A DNA stretch of 64,000 nucleotides from Bacteroidetes bacterium RIFCSPLOWO2_12_FULL_35_15 (GTDB lineage: Bacteria; Bacteroidota; Bacteroidia; 2-12-FULL-35-15). Location: assembly GCA_001769385.1 (NCBI GenBank), contig MEPB01000060.1, positions 47,448 to 111,447 of the forward strand. Reading direction: 5' to 3'. A model generated the notes under the pieces. That model worked only from the letters and a program-made list of their open reading frames with translations. It was not told where the DNA came from and did not search any database. Shown here one piece after another: positions 24,242 through 33,100 of the stretch. The first letter of the stretch is position 1. Each line of letters opens with the position of its first letter. A program made the translations under genes and the position numbers.

Positions 24242-24688
24242 ATGAAAAAATTAAAATTACTACCAGTATTGGTTATTGCGGCCTGTTTTTTATTAATGCC
24301 TGCCTGCAAAAAAAAGAGTTCAGATACACCTGCACCAACGCCAACACCCACACCTACCAGTAATCCTTCTTTTGTTTGGAGTGAAAACGGTGGGGCAAAT
24401 AAAACGACAACTTCTGTTACGTTTTCAAATACATACAATGCATTAACAGCATCAGGAACAAGCGGAACTATTCAGTTTTTCATAAGTACAGACACTCCTG
24501 GAACTTATTCCCTTAGTTCTTCTAGTAATGTTTTTATGTATGGAAATGGCAATTATTCTGCTTCTTCCGGTAATATTATCGTTAGCTCAAATGCAAATGG
24601 TAAAATATCAGGTACTTTTAGCACCGCTTCAACCTCAGGTTCTATTACAAGTGTAAACGGAAGTTTTACAGATGTGCCTGTGCAATAG
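24242..24688 (+). CDS. Small Ser/Thr-rich lipoprotein
   Basis: A 148-residue lipoprotein: signal MKKLKLLPVLVIAACF followed by lipobox MPAC, then KKKSS, a Pro-Thr spacer (TPAPTPTPTPTS, about 29-40), and a beta-rich domain of about 105 residues very rich in Ser, Thr and Gly. The spacer suggests surface display of the C-terminal domain. It is a single gene followed by a bidirectional terminator. Function unknown. Confidence 0.7.
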   Translation: MKKLKLLPVLVIAACFLLMPACKKKSSDTPAPTPTPTPTSNPSFVWSENGGANKTTTSVTFSNTYNALTASGTSGTIQFFISTDTPGTYSLSSSSNVFMYGNGNYSASSGNIIVSSNANGKISGTFSTASTSGSITSVNGSFTDVPVQ

Positions 24689-24748
24689 TAAAAATCCTTC
24701 TAAATTTTAGTGAGGACAAATAATATTAATAATTCAAAAAATTGAAAT

Positions 24749-24783
24749 AAAAAAACACTGCTCGATTTAAGCGGTGTTTTTTT
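24749..24783. terminator. Bidirectional terminator between converging genes
   Basis: A6-ACACTGCT-CGATTTA-AGCGGTGT-T6: an 8-bp stem with one G-T pair, flanked by A-run and T-run, so it works in both directions. It separates the lipoprotein (+) from the HHH protein (-). Confidence 0.85.
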
Positions 24784-24793
24784 AATGCAAAAT

Positions 24794-26956
24794 CTAAAAC
24801 TTAAAACTTACCTGCGCTTTAATTTCAGATTTTGAATTACTGTTTATTTCGGTGAGAGAACCTTCGCTAATAATATTTTTATTATCATAGAAAGTTTGTG
24901 AGTAGCGCACCCACAATTCAATTTTTCGGGTGAGGTTATAATCCAGCATAATATAAAAACGGGAACCACGGTAATAATAAGCAGGGATAGAGTAGGAGCC
25001 CGGAACATCGTTTTCGTATGCATAAATACGTGCATTGTAACTATCCGTTTGAAACAAAGCATAACGCAAGGTTACCGAAAGAGGCTTCCCCATTTTCGCA
25101 AAAGAAAGATCCTGATAAATCAAGTATCCCGATTCTGTTTTAGCATTATCGAGTTTATATTCGATAAATTCAATTCTGCTTTTTAATTTTACAGAAGGTA
25201 AAATGCTGAATGCAAAATTAAAGCGATACGTAGTTTGTTTCAAAGGAACAACATAATCAATAATTGCATCGGCATTGCTTGTGTTTTTTTCTTTGTTGCG
25301 TTGGCGAAATTTAAAATACATATCCACCTTTTTTGATGGTGTATAATTGATTTGTGCAACAAAATCATTTCCCTTTGATGGAGCATTTACCTGGTATTTC
25401 ATCCATGGAAATTCAAAATGATCGTAATAAGTTGTTAGTGTAAGCATGTTAGCAGGCTTAGCAACCAAACCAATGAATGTTCCTTTTTCATTAGCAGCAG
25501 TAGTGCTTTCGGCAAATCCATTGCTTAATAAGTTTTGATAATTACGGTCGTAATAACGATGTAAAACAGTTAATGATACTTTTGGATCAAGGCTCACCAA
25601 CACTCCATTCACAAAAGCTTTTCCGGTACTCTGACTCATAGCTTCTTCACCAAAGAAATTAAAATTCCGGAAGATGAAATTATAATCCATTCCGATATTG
25701 AAGTTTTGTTTTGATGAAAATTCATACTGATTGTAATACGATAATGCGCGATTAAAATCTTTGTCCAGTTGATATTCAACAGCCGTTAAGCCCATCGTTA
25801 ATCTGCGTCCTTTATAAGAAACATTACCTCCATAAATCGTTTGTGAAAGAGTATGTTTATCTGCAATTTCGCTGGGTGTAGTATGATAACCGGTTTCTTG
25901 CAAAGAGGATATGGCTGCAATTTCACCATCAGGCAATGTGTCAGAAATATTTGCATCTATTTTTTTTCTTGAAAAGAATGCAGTAGCTTCCAGTTTTTTA
26001 AATCCAACAGTGGTAGCAGCGCCCCGTAAAAATCTGTTTTCATCAACGGATGCATAAGGTTTAAGCCCTGCAGCCGATTTTTTAGTACTCATAATATCAG
26101 TACTTTTTCCCATCGATAGCCCGCTCCAGCATGTTAAGCCTTGTCCGAATGTTGCCTGAAAATCACCTATTGCAAGGGCTTTCACAAAACGAATGTTTTT
26201 AATAAAGAAGTGTGCAGAGTAAAAATCAAACCCTGAATGTTGATTTCCTTTCAAGGATTTTTCATACCAATCGTACTTGAATTTTTGCTTGTTCTTGAAA
26301 AATAATTCTCCCGGATCTTTTTCTCCGGTTATTCCCCAGCTAACATTGGTGCCATAGGTAAAACGGTAACGGGCATATAATTTTTGCGGACTGCCAATGT
26401 AGCGTGAGTTCGGACTGTTAAACAGATCGGTACTATCTATGGGAGAAAAACCTGTTTGTTTTTCGATAGTTTGTCCAAAACGTAAAATCACCACATGTTG
26501 TCCGTTGCGAAACATTTCTTTTAGATCGAAATGTGCCGAGGTGAAATTATCGGTTACATAAACGTAAGGCAAAATTTTCCGGATCGTTTGCAGGTCAAAG
26601 CCATTAATGCCTTGTATTTCATAAAGAGAAATAAGATTCCCGTTTTTTTCAATGTGCGTAAGAAGGTTATTGATCTGAATATCATTCAGGAGATGTAATT
26701 GCTGTAACTCTTCTTTAGTAGTGCGGTTAAGATTGATCGGATGTTGTTTTAAATAAAGTAAACCATCCAGCAGGTCTGAATAATCAGCTTCTTCGTTTTC
26801 GGTGCTTTCTGCAATATTTTCTAGTTGCTGTTGAATTTCAGTATCATCTGCTTTTACAGGAATGGTGTCTTGTCCTTTAATAGAAAAGACACTCAGCAAG
26901 AGCAACAAAAATGCAATTGAAAACTTATTGAAATGATATGTAAGGTTCGTTCTCAA
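24794..26956 (-). CDS. Helix-hairpin-helix plus beta-barrel outer-membrane protein
   Basis: A 720-residue exported protein. After a signal peptide (FSIAFLLLLLSVFSIKGQ) the N-terminal part has tandem helix-hairpin-helix motifs: HPINLNRTTKEELQQLHLLND and GINGFDLQTIRKILPYV (about 70-135). The rest (about 140-720) is made of alternating amphipathic strands ending in SFKF, a beta-barrel signature. This HHH-barrel architecture is widespread in Bacteroidota, and its function is not established to my knowledge. It starts 2 bases after the PorV-like gene, so the two are coupled. Confidence 0.75.
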   Translation of the reverse strand: MRTNLTYHFNKFSIAFLLLLLSVFSIKGQDTIPVKADDTEIQQQLENIAESTENEEADYSDLLDGLLYLKQHPINLNRTTKEELQQLHLLNDIQINNLLTHIEKNGNLISLYEIQGINGFDLQTIRKILPYVYVTDNFTSAHFDLKEMFRNGQHVVILRFGQTIEKQTGFSPIDSTDLFNSPNSRYIGSPQKLYARYRFTYGTNVSWGITGEKDPGELFFKNKQKFKYDWYEKSLKGNQHSGFDFYSAHFFIKNIRFVKALAIGDFQATFGQGLTCWSGLSMGKSTDIMSTKKSAAGLKPYASVDENRFLRGAATTVGFKKLEATAFFSRKKIDANISDTLPDGEIAAISSLQETGYHTTPSEIADKHTLSQTIYGGNVSYKGRRLTMGLTAVEYQLDKDFNRALSYYNQYEFSSKQNFNIGMDYNFIFRNFNFFGEEAMSQSTGKAFVNGVLVSLDPKVSLTVLHRYYDRNYQNLLSNGFAESTTAANEKGTFIGLVAKPANMLTLTTYYDHFEFPWMKYQVNAPSKGNDFVAQINYTPSKKVDMYFKFRQRNKEKNTSNADAIIDYVVPLKQTTYRFNFAFSILPSVKLKSRIEFIEYKLDNAKTESGYLIYQDLSFAKMGKPLSVTLRYALFQTDSYNARIYAYENDVPGSYSIPAYYYRGSRFYIMLDYNLTRKIELWVRYSQTFYDNKNIISEGSLTEINSNSKSEIKAQVSFKF

Positions 26957-26958
26957 TT

Positions 26959-27810
26959 TTAATTTGTTGACTTATTAATTTCCGATTTTTCTGCTTTGTT
27001 GAATGTATAGGTCATACCTAATTGGGGACTAAATCCAAGTGTTTGGTGATAATTTGCAGAAAAATCAAGTTTGAAATTTTTAAGATTTATTCCAAAACCA
27101 AATGAACTTAAAGTTGGATTAGTTGATATTCCAGCACGTAAATAAAATTCCTTTACCGCCCGGTATTCAATACCGGCTTTGAATATTGCTTTTTGAGCAA
27201 TATCCTTTTCTGATTCCACAGCAAGTGTTACTTTTTCAGAAAAGGTATAATCACCACCTAAACGAATAATTGTTGGGATGCGTTCATTGTTATAATCATC
27301 AAGTTTTGTTCGGGTGGGGTTATAGACATGCGCACCAATATTTAATCCTTTCATTGGTTTTGCCTGTAACCCGATTTCAGCAGCAAAAACACCTTTTTTC
27401 CCATAACCTTCTGCAATTTTTGTAGTTAAATAATCCATTGCGATTCCCACCGAAAGTTTATCACCAAATGCTTTTGCGAAGGATAAACTATATTTATTTT
27501 CGCTGTAAAGCAAGTACCCGAAGCTGGTAATGCATAAACCAAAGGTGCCTCCTTTTACAGGCATTGCAAATACCCCTCCTTTTATGCTTAACTCTTTTAG
27601 AAAAAAACGATTTTCGTAATATACACCGGCTGAAGCAGTATGCAGAAATCCTAAGCCGGCCTGGTTGTGTTGTGCGCTCCATACATCGCTCAATGAAACT
27701 GATGCATTGCCCATTGCGGCAGAGCGTGCACCAATTGGAAAGTCTTCGTTGCCTGCTTGCGCATAAATTGCGAGACATGCAAATAGAATAATGGAGTAAT
27801 ATTTTTTCAT
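26959..27810 (-). CDS. PorV/PorQ-family outer-membrane beta-barrel protein
   Basis: A 283-residue protein with signal peptide (MKKYYSIILFACLAIYAQA) followed by DFPIGARSAAMGNASVSLSD and HNQAGLGFL, the typical N-terminus of PorV/PorQ/FadL-like barrels. The rest is a run of strands with periodic Gly and aromatic residues, e.g. FYLRAGISTNPTLSSFGFG. The family includes T9SS accessory proteins, but true PorV and PorQ are usually longer, so I give only the family. It forms a two-gene unit with the HHH protein. Confidence 0.72.
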   Translation of the reverse strand: MKKYYSIILFACLAIYAQAGNEDFPIGARSAAMGNASVSLSDVWSAQHNQAGLGFLHTASAGVYYENRFFLKELSIKGGVFAMPVKGGTFGLCITSFGYLLYSENKYSLSFAKAFGDKLSVGIAMDYLTTKIAEGYGKKGVFAAEIGLQAKPMKGLNIGAHVYNPTRTKLDDYNNERIPTIIRLGGDYTFSEKVTLAVESEKDIAQKAIFKAGIEYRAVKEFYLRAGISTNPTLSSFGFGINLKNFKLDFSANYHQTLGFSPQLGMTYTFNKAEKSEINKSTN

Positions 27811-27941
27811 TCTTTCTTTCGTTTAATAACTTTTTTTTTAATTTCTGCAAATTTCAAATCAAATCTATGTCTTTCTGTGCAGAACGAAGAATATTTTTAG
27901 ATGCTTCACTTCGTGCCGCATGACACAGGAAGCAAAAAGGC

Positions 27942-28454
27942 CTAGTTTGTCTTATATTCGAACTTTATAGCTGATAATTCCTGGTTTGCTTTTAAAATTT
28001 TATTTTTCAGGTTTTCTTTAAAGGCGATTACTTTTTTCAAAAGCTCATCATCTCCGGCAGCTAAGATCTGAACTGCTAAAATTCCCGCATTTTTCCCGCC
28101 ATCCAATGCAACAGTGGCAACCGGGATTCCCGGAGGCATTTGTAAAATAGAAAGTACAGAATCCCACCCGTCAATAGATATAGATGAACGGCAGGGAACA
28201 CCAATTACCGGAACAGGAGTAAATGCTGCAACTACTCCGGGTAAATGCGCGGCCCCACCTGCACCTGCAATTATTACCCGAATGCCTTTTGAATGGGCAT
28301 TTTTTGCAAAATCAGCTACTTGCTCAGGCACACGGTGTGCGCTTAATGCGTTAATTTCAAAAGGAATCTTGAACTCATTTAAAATTTTTGCAGCTTCTTC
28401 CATGACAGGCATATCAGATGTACTGCCCATTATAATGCTCACTTTAGGAGTCAT
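27942..28454 (-). CDS. purE: 5-(carboxyamino)imidazole ribonucleotide mutase
   Basis: A 170-residue class I PurE. The signature SIIMGSTSDMPVMEEAAKIL (6-25), the SAHRVPEQ active-site loop with its His (about 38-46), IAGAGGAAHLPGVVAAFTP and GVPCRSSISIDGWDSVLSI are all present. It acts in purine synthesis, converting N5-CAIR to CAIR. It is a single gene here, divergent from hpt, which also serves the purine pool. Confidence 0.95.
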   Translation of the reverse strand: MTPKVSIIMGSTSDMPVMEEAAKILNEFKIPFEINALSAHRVPEQVADFAKNAHSKGIRVIIAGAGGAAHLPGVVAAFTPVPVIGVPCRSSISIDGWDSVLSILQMPPGIPVATVALDGGKNAGILAVQILAAGDDELLKKVIAFKENLKNKILKANQELSAIKFEYKTN

Positions 28455-28651
28455 AGATTTGTGTTTTCTGGGTTATACTAAGAAGTAAAAATACCCTTTT
28501 TTCTGATTATAGCGAAACAAAATTAGTTTTCAAAAAAATTACTTGATGGCAATAGCTAATCATGGAAAGCAGTGAAAGCAAACTCGATCAATAAAATACC
28601 TCAGGTATGTTTTAAAATAAAACCGGGTGTTTTTCATAGCTGTATTTTATG

Positions 28652-28659
28652 TAATTTTG
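28652..28659 (+). promoter_or_regulatory. Candidate -7 box of hpt-adk-obgE
   Basis: TAATTTTG fits TAnnTTTG; a T-run (TTTTT, near 28630) sits about 18 bases upstream in place of TTTG. The hpt ATG is 19 bases downstream, giving a very short leader. Confidence 0.5.
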
Positions 28660-28678
28660 TTCCTTCAAATTTAGCTAT

Positions 28679-29215
28679 ATGAACAGCATTAAAATTCACG
28701 ATTTAACATTTGAGATTAAAATAACTTCAACCGAAATTCAGCAGGCAGTTTCAGAAGTTGCCACAAAAATAAATACTGATTTGAAAGGGAAGAAACCTTT
28801 ATTCCTGGCAGTTCTGAACGGTTCTTTTATGTTCGCATCCGATCTGTTGAAAAAGGTTACTATTGATTGCGAAATTTCTTTTGTGAAAGTGGCATCGTAT
28901 GAAGGAACTTCCTCCACCGGAGAAATTAAAGGGCTGATAGGAATGAATGAAGATATTAAAGGCCGCACTGTGGTTATTGTTGAGGATATTGTGGATACAG
29001 GAAATACGGTTGAAAATGTTTGGAATGAATTGAAAACCAAAGGGGCTGCTGATGTTAAAATTGCAACCCTGCTGTTTAAACCTTTGGCATATACTAAAAC
29101 ATTACCAATTGACTATATTGCTATTAAAGTACCTAATGATTTTTTAGTGGGTTATGGATTAGATTACAATGGACTGGGAAGAAACCTTGCAGATATTTAT
29201 GTGAAGTCGAATTAA
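28679..29215 (+). CDS. hpt: Hypoxanthine phosphoribosyltransferase
   Basis: A 178-residue type I phosphoribosyltransferase for purine salvage. The PRPP loop VVIVEDIVDTGNTVENVW is near residues 99-116, the pyrophosphate loop LNGSFMFASDL near 46-56, and IAIKVPNDFLVGYGLDYN near the end is HPRT-specific. It is followed by adk after 77 bases; hpt-adk-obgE is a recurring order in Bacteroidota. Confidence 0.93.
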   Translation: MNSIKIHDLTFEIKITSTEIQQAVSEVATKINTDLKGKKPLFLAVLNGSFMFASDLLKKVTIDCEISFVKVASYEGTSSTGEIKGLIGMNEDIKGRTVVIVEDIVDTGNTVENVWNELKTKGAADVKIATLLFKPLAYTKTLPIDYIAIKVPNDFLVGYGLDYNGLGRNLADIYVKSN

Positions 29216-29292
29216 AATTTAGTGCAAGAGCGTTGTTTTAAAAGTTGCTTAAATAAAATTCACAATAAATAATAAAATTCAACAGAAAAAAT

Positions 29293-30201
29293 ATGTTAAA
29301 CATTATTTTATTTGGGCCTCCCGGTGCAGGAAAGGGAACCCAGTCAGAAAAATTAATTTTAAAATATAAATTAGTGCATCTCTCAACCGGAGATATTTTT
29401 CGTGCCAACATTAAAGGAGAAACAGCATTAGGAAAACTGGCAAGAAATTTTATGGATAATGGTCAGCTGGTTCCTGATGAAGTTACTATCAGTATGTTAG
29501 AGCAAGAGGTGAATAAAAATCCAAATGCAAAAGGATTTATTTTTGATGGATTCCCTCGTACAAAAGCACAAGCAGAGGCCTTAGATAAATTATTGAAATC
29601 AATAAATACATCCATCACAATGATGTTGGCGCTTGAAGTTAAAGAAGAAGAATTAAAAAAACGTTTGTTGTTACGTGGAAAAGAAAGTGGAAGACCTGAT
29701 GATCAAAATCCTTTGATAATTCAAAAAAGAATCGATGTTTATAATAATGAAACAGCCCCCGTAAAAAATCATTATTCTGCGCAAAAGAAATACATTGGTG
29801 TTAAGGGTATAGGGGCAATTGAAGAAATATTTAATGCACTTTGTGATGCAATTGACCGGAAACTTGGTTTAAAAAAGCCGGAAAAGAAAAAAGGGGCAGT
29901 AAAAAAAGTTGCTCCTAAAAAAGTAACAGTGAAAAAAGCTCCTGTGAAAAAATCTACAAAAAAAGCAATTAAAAAAGTTGCGAAGAAAACTGCAAAAAAA
30001 GTTGTAAAAAAAACAGTTAAAAAAACAGCAGCAAAAAAGGGCACTAAGAAAGTTATTAAAAAAGTTGTGAAGAAAGTTTCTGTAAAGAAAGCAACTAAGA
30101 AGAATGTTGGAAAACATGCTAAAAAGATTGTAAAGAAAGTGCTTCCTAAGATTATTAAGAAATCAACAAAGAAAGTTGTTGCTAAAAAGAAGAAAAAATA
30201 A
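29293..30201 (+). CDS. adk: Adenylate kinase with long lysine-rich C-terminal tail
   Basis: Residues 1-193 are a complete short-LID adenylate kinase: GPPGAGKGT (8-16), STGDIFR (31-37), GFPRTKAQAE (86-95) and RGKESGRPDD (128-137). It catalyses AMP + ATP to 2 ADP. The remaining ~109 residues (194-302) are almost only Lys, Val, Ala and Thr in KKVAKK/KKTVKK-like repeats, resembling histone-H1-like or Alba-type nucleic-acid-binding tails; such an extension is not part of usual adenylate kinases. The reading frame is unbroken and ends 34 bases before obgE. The tail DNA is AAA-rich and may vary by slippage. Confidence 0.93.
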   Translation: MLNIILFGPPGAGKGTQSEKLILKYKLVHLSTGDIFRANIKGETALGKLARNFMDNGQLVPDEVTISMLEQEVNKNPNAKGFIFDGFPRTKAQAEALDKLLKSINTSITMMLALEVKEEELKKRLLLRGKESGRPDDQNPLIIQKRIDVYNNETAPVKNHYSAQKKYIGVKGIGAIEEIFNALCDAIDRKLGLKKPEKKKGAVKKVAPKKVTVKKAPVKKSTKKAIKKVAKKTAKKVVKKTVKKTAAKKGTKKVIKKVVKKVSVKKATKKNVGKHAKKIVKKVLPKIIKKSTKKVVAKKKKK

Positions 30202-30235
30202 GTATATCGTTTTGATATAATATAAGATAGGTGAT

Positions 30236-31264
30236 ATGGATTCAAATTTTGTTGATTATGTAAAAATATGTTGTCGTTCAGGTAAAGGTGGGGCAGGCTC
30301 TGTGCATTTGCATCGCAGCAAATTAACCGCTAAAGGTGGTCCTGATGGAGGTGATGGAGGTAGAGGAGGACACATTATTGTACGTGGAAATAAACAGTTT
30401 TGGACCCTCATTCACTTAAAATATCGTAAACATATTATTGCCGAGCCCGGTGAAAAAGGTGGCAGTGCACGTTTGACCGGTGCTGAAGGGAAAGATGAAA
30501 TTTTGGATGTTCCCTTGGGAACCATTATCAAAGATGCTGAAACAGGGGAAATTGAAGGTGAAATTACTGAAGAAGGACAGGAAATTATTGTAGTGCCGGG
30601 TGGAAGGGGTGGATTAGGAAACGATCATTTTAAATCATCAACCAATCAAACGCCCCGTTATGCGCAACCTGGAGGAGATGGACGTGATGAATGGAAAATT
30701 TTAGAATTGAAAGTTTTAGCTGATGTTGGATTAGTCGGCTTCCCGAATGCAGGTAAATCTACTTTATTATCAGTTGTTTCAGCTGCTAAACCGGAAATTG
30801 CAAACTATCCTTTTACTACACTTGTTCCAAATTTAGGGATCATCAAATACCGTGATTACAAATCATTTGTAATGGCCGATATTCCTGGAATTATTGAGGG
30901 TGCTAGCGAAGGGAAAGGGATTGGCTTACGCTTCCTGCGACACATTGAACGCAACTCTACTTTATTGTTTTTGGTGCCTGCAGATGCTGATGATATCATC
31001 AAAGAATATAAAATATTATTAAATGAATTAGATCAATTTAATCCGGAACTACTTCATAAAAAAAGAATTTTGGCGATATCAAAATGCGATCTGTTGGATG
31101 ATGAGTTGTTGGCAGAATTAAAAAAAGATTTGAATAAACGTTTCAAAGAAAAGAAAACAGTTCCGGTGCTTTATTTTTCATCCCAATCAGGAAAAGGATT
31201 AACAGAGTTAAAAGATGAATTGTGGAAACAATTGAACAGTACGGATAATGGGTTCGAGTATTAA
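30236..31264 (+). CDS. obgE: Obg-family GTPase
   Basis: A 342-residue Obg/CgtA GTPase. The glycine-rich Obg fold fills residues 1-158 ([35 protein letters not shown]). The G domain follows with G1 GFPNAGKST, switch [10 protein letters not shown]3 [16 protein letters not shown] and G4 SKCD. It takes part in ribosome assembly and stringent response. There is no C-terminal OCT extension. It is transcribed with adk. Confidence 0.96.
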   Translation: MDSNFVDYVKICCRSGKGGAGSVHLHRSKLTAKGGPDGGDGGRGGHIIVRGNKQFWTLIHLKYRKHIIAEPGEKGGSARLTGAEGKDEILDVPLGTIIKDAETGEIEGEITEEGQEIIVVPGGRGGLGNDHFKSSTNQTPRYAQPGGDGRDEWKILELKVLADVGLVGFPNAGKSTLLSVVSAAKPEIANYPFTTLVPNLGIIKYRDYKSFVMADIPGIIEGASEGKGIGLRFLRHIERNSTLLFLVPADADDIIKEYKILLNELDQFNPELLHKKRILAISKCDLLDDELLAELKKDLNKRFKEKKTVPVLYFSSQSGKGLTELKDELWKQLNSTDNGFEY

Positions 31265-31293
31265 ATAATTCCTGCCTTTTAATTTTTCAATAA

Positions 31294-31872
31294 ATGGATT
31301 TAATCCAAATCATTAAAGATTACGACACCCAACTCTTTCTGTTTCTCAACAGTAAGCATAATGAGTTTTTTGATAATTTAATGTTTTGGTTGAGCAATAA
31401 ATATATTTGGATCCCACTCTATCTGTTTTTCTTTTATATCGTTTATAAACAGGTTGGAAAACGAATTTGGTTAGTAGTTCTTTCTGTTTCTCTTCTAATA
31501 GTATTAAGTGATCAGATTTCAGTTCAGGCATTTAAATATACTTTTCTGCGTTATCGTCCTTGTCATAATTTACTGATACAGGCACAAGTTCATTTGAATG
31601 GTGGTTGTGGCGGAACATATGGTTTCATCTCCTCTCACGCTGCAAATACGTTCGCTTTGGCAATGTTTTTAGGATTGTTTTTCCGGAAAAAAATAAATTA
31701 TTTTGGAGCTTTTGTTTTTCTTTGGGCACTGCTTGTTTCTTATAGCCGGATTTATAATGGCGTGCATTATCCAGCTGATATTGCTATAGGAGCAATTGTA
31801 GGAATGGGTATTGGCGTTGCAGTTTACAAATTGTATTTTTTCTTCGATGCTAAAATTCAAAAGATACCATAA
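31294..31872 (+). CDS. PAP2-family membrane phosphatase
   Basis: A 192-residue membrane protein with about five or six helices. The phosphatase signature is split as usual: KYTFLRYRPC (C1), GFISSHAANTFALAM (C2, with Ser-His) and YSRIYNGVHYPADIAIGA (C3, with catalytic His). Likely an undecaprenyl-diphosphate or lipid A/phospholipid phosphatase. It begins 29 bases after obgE and may share its transcript. Confidence 0.87.
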   Translation: MDLIQIIKDYDTQLFLFLNSKHNEFFDNLMFWLSNKYIWIPLYLFFFYIVYKQVGKRIWLVVLSVSLLIVLSDQISVQAFKYTFLRYRPCHNLLIQAQVHLNGGCGGTYGFISSHAANTFALAMFLGLFFRKKINYFGAFVFLWALLVSYSRIYNGVHYPADIAIGAIVGMGIGVAVYKLYFFFDAKIQKIP

Positions 31873-31973
31873 TAAGTATGTTATGTTTTCAAACAATGTC
31901 CTTTCCAATATAGATTACTTTCATTAAGTTTTTTCGATCAATCGAAATGACAAATAATTAATAATCAGACAGA

Positions 31974-32570
31974 ATGATGCTAAAAAAAATTTTCTTTTTT
32001 CTTTTTTTTGTTTCTTTCTGCTCTTCACTGATTTCTCAAAATCTCGATATTGACATTTTGAAAAATATCAATCTTCATCGCAATAAAAATTTTGATGAAA
32101 CATTCCGGACTATTTCTAATTCGATTATTCCTGTCAGTATTGCAGCTCCTGTTGGCGTTTTAGGTGTTGGACTCATTAAACACGACAGCACCTTAAAAAA
32201 TAAAGGAATATACATTGGCGTATCTTTGTTAGTTTCTGCAGGTATTGCAACTGCACTAAAGTATTCGGTTCACCGTCCACGTCCATTTGTCACGTATCCA
32301 TATTTGGAAAAAGCTACACATGCTGGAAGTCCATCATTCCCTTCCGGGCATACTTCAGATGCCTTTGCAACAGCAACATCGCTGAGTATCTCATTCCCAA
32401 AATGGTATGTTGTTGCGCCTTCATTTATTTGGGCATGTTCTGTTGGTTATTCCCGTATGGATCTCGGAGTTCATTATCCAAGTGATGTATTAGCAGGTGC
32501 GATTATTGGAGTCGGTTCATCTTACTTATGTCATTGGGCGAATCGTTGGATTCAGAAACGAAGGCGCTGA
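31974..32570 (+). CDS. PAP2-family phosphatase, exported
   Basis: A 198-residue second PAP2 enzyme, unrelated in detail to its neighbour. It starts with a signal peptide (MLKKIFFFLFFVSFCSSLISQ). Motifs: KYSVHRPRPF, SFPSGHTSDAFATATSLS and GYSRMDLGVHYPSDVLAGA, with both catalytic histidines. Likely a periplasmic-side lipid phosphate phosphatase. Confidence 0.87.
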   Translation: MMLKKIFFFLFFVSFCSSLISQNLDIDILKNINLHRNKNFDETFRTISNSIIPVSIAAPVGVLGVGLIKHDSTLKNKGIYIGVSLLVSAGIATALKYSVHRPRPFVTYPYLEKATHAGSPSFPSGHTSDAFATATSLSISFPKWYVVAPSFIWACSVGYSRMDLGVHYPSDVLAGAIIGVGSSYLCHWANRWIQKRRR

Positions 32571-32711
32571 AACAGAAACAAAAGAGTTGAAAAAAAGAGT
32601 CTGAATGTCAATATGCCCAGCTTGTAAAACAGCAAAAGCATCCTCGATAAATAATCCACCTTTGGGATAAATAAATTTTATCTTTGTGAAAGGAAAAAAG
32701 TAAATTAAAAA

Positions 32712-33077
32712 ATGAATAACATTCTCTTGGTATTTATAGGTGGAGGCTTAGGAAGTTTAGCAAGATTTGGTATTGCAGCTATTGTTCAAACAAATTTCAA
32801 ATCTGTTTTTCCTTTAGCTACTCTTTTTTCAAACATTATTTCTTGCCTGATACTTGCATTAACCGTCATGTTATTTAGTGATAAGTTGATCTCGAACCCA
32901 GGTTTGAGAATGTTAATTTTGATTGGATTTTGCGGAGGCTTTAGCACCTTTTCTACCTTCAGTTATGAAACTGTTGAATTGATGCGCTCCGGAAATGTTT
33001 TAGTTGCAATTGCAAATATTTTATTAAGTGTCACAGTATGTGTTGCACTTATTTATTTTTTAACTAAACATGCTTAA
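32712..33077 (+). CDS. crcB: Fluoride exporter CrcB/Fluc
   Basis: A 121-residue four-helix Fluc channel. GGGLGSLARFGIAAI (10-24) and GFCGGFSTFSTFSYE (near 76-90) are the diagnostic motifs, with the Phe-box and sodium-site Gly-Thr/Ser residues. It forms a dual-topology dimer that exports F-. A TATCTTTG -7-like box lies at 32679-32686. I saw no fluoride riboswitch in the leader. Confidence 0.93.
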   Translation: MNNILLVFIGGGLGSLARFGIAAIVQTNFKSVFPLATLFSNIISCLILALTVMLFSDKLISNPGLRMLILIGFCGGFSTFSTFSYETVELMRSGNVLVAIANILLSVTVCVALIYFLTKHA

Positions 33078-33100
33078 ACATAAATAAATAATATAACCAC

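Noticed and set aside
26959..27810. Naming the barrel gene porV or porQ
   Set aside because: Only the general family motif is visible, the protein is short, and the other T9SS core genes are not next to it.
29772..30245. Long minus-strand frames opposite the adk tail
   Set aside because: They are Phe-rich antisense translations of the lysine codons and have no signal, motif or start context.
32571..32711. Fluoride riboswitch upstream of crcB
   Set aside because: I searched for the conserved GGCGAUG...GCC pseudoknot pattern and did not see it; the leader is short and AT-rich.
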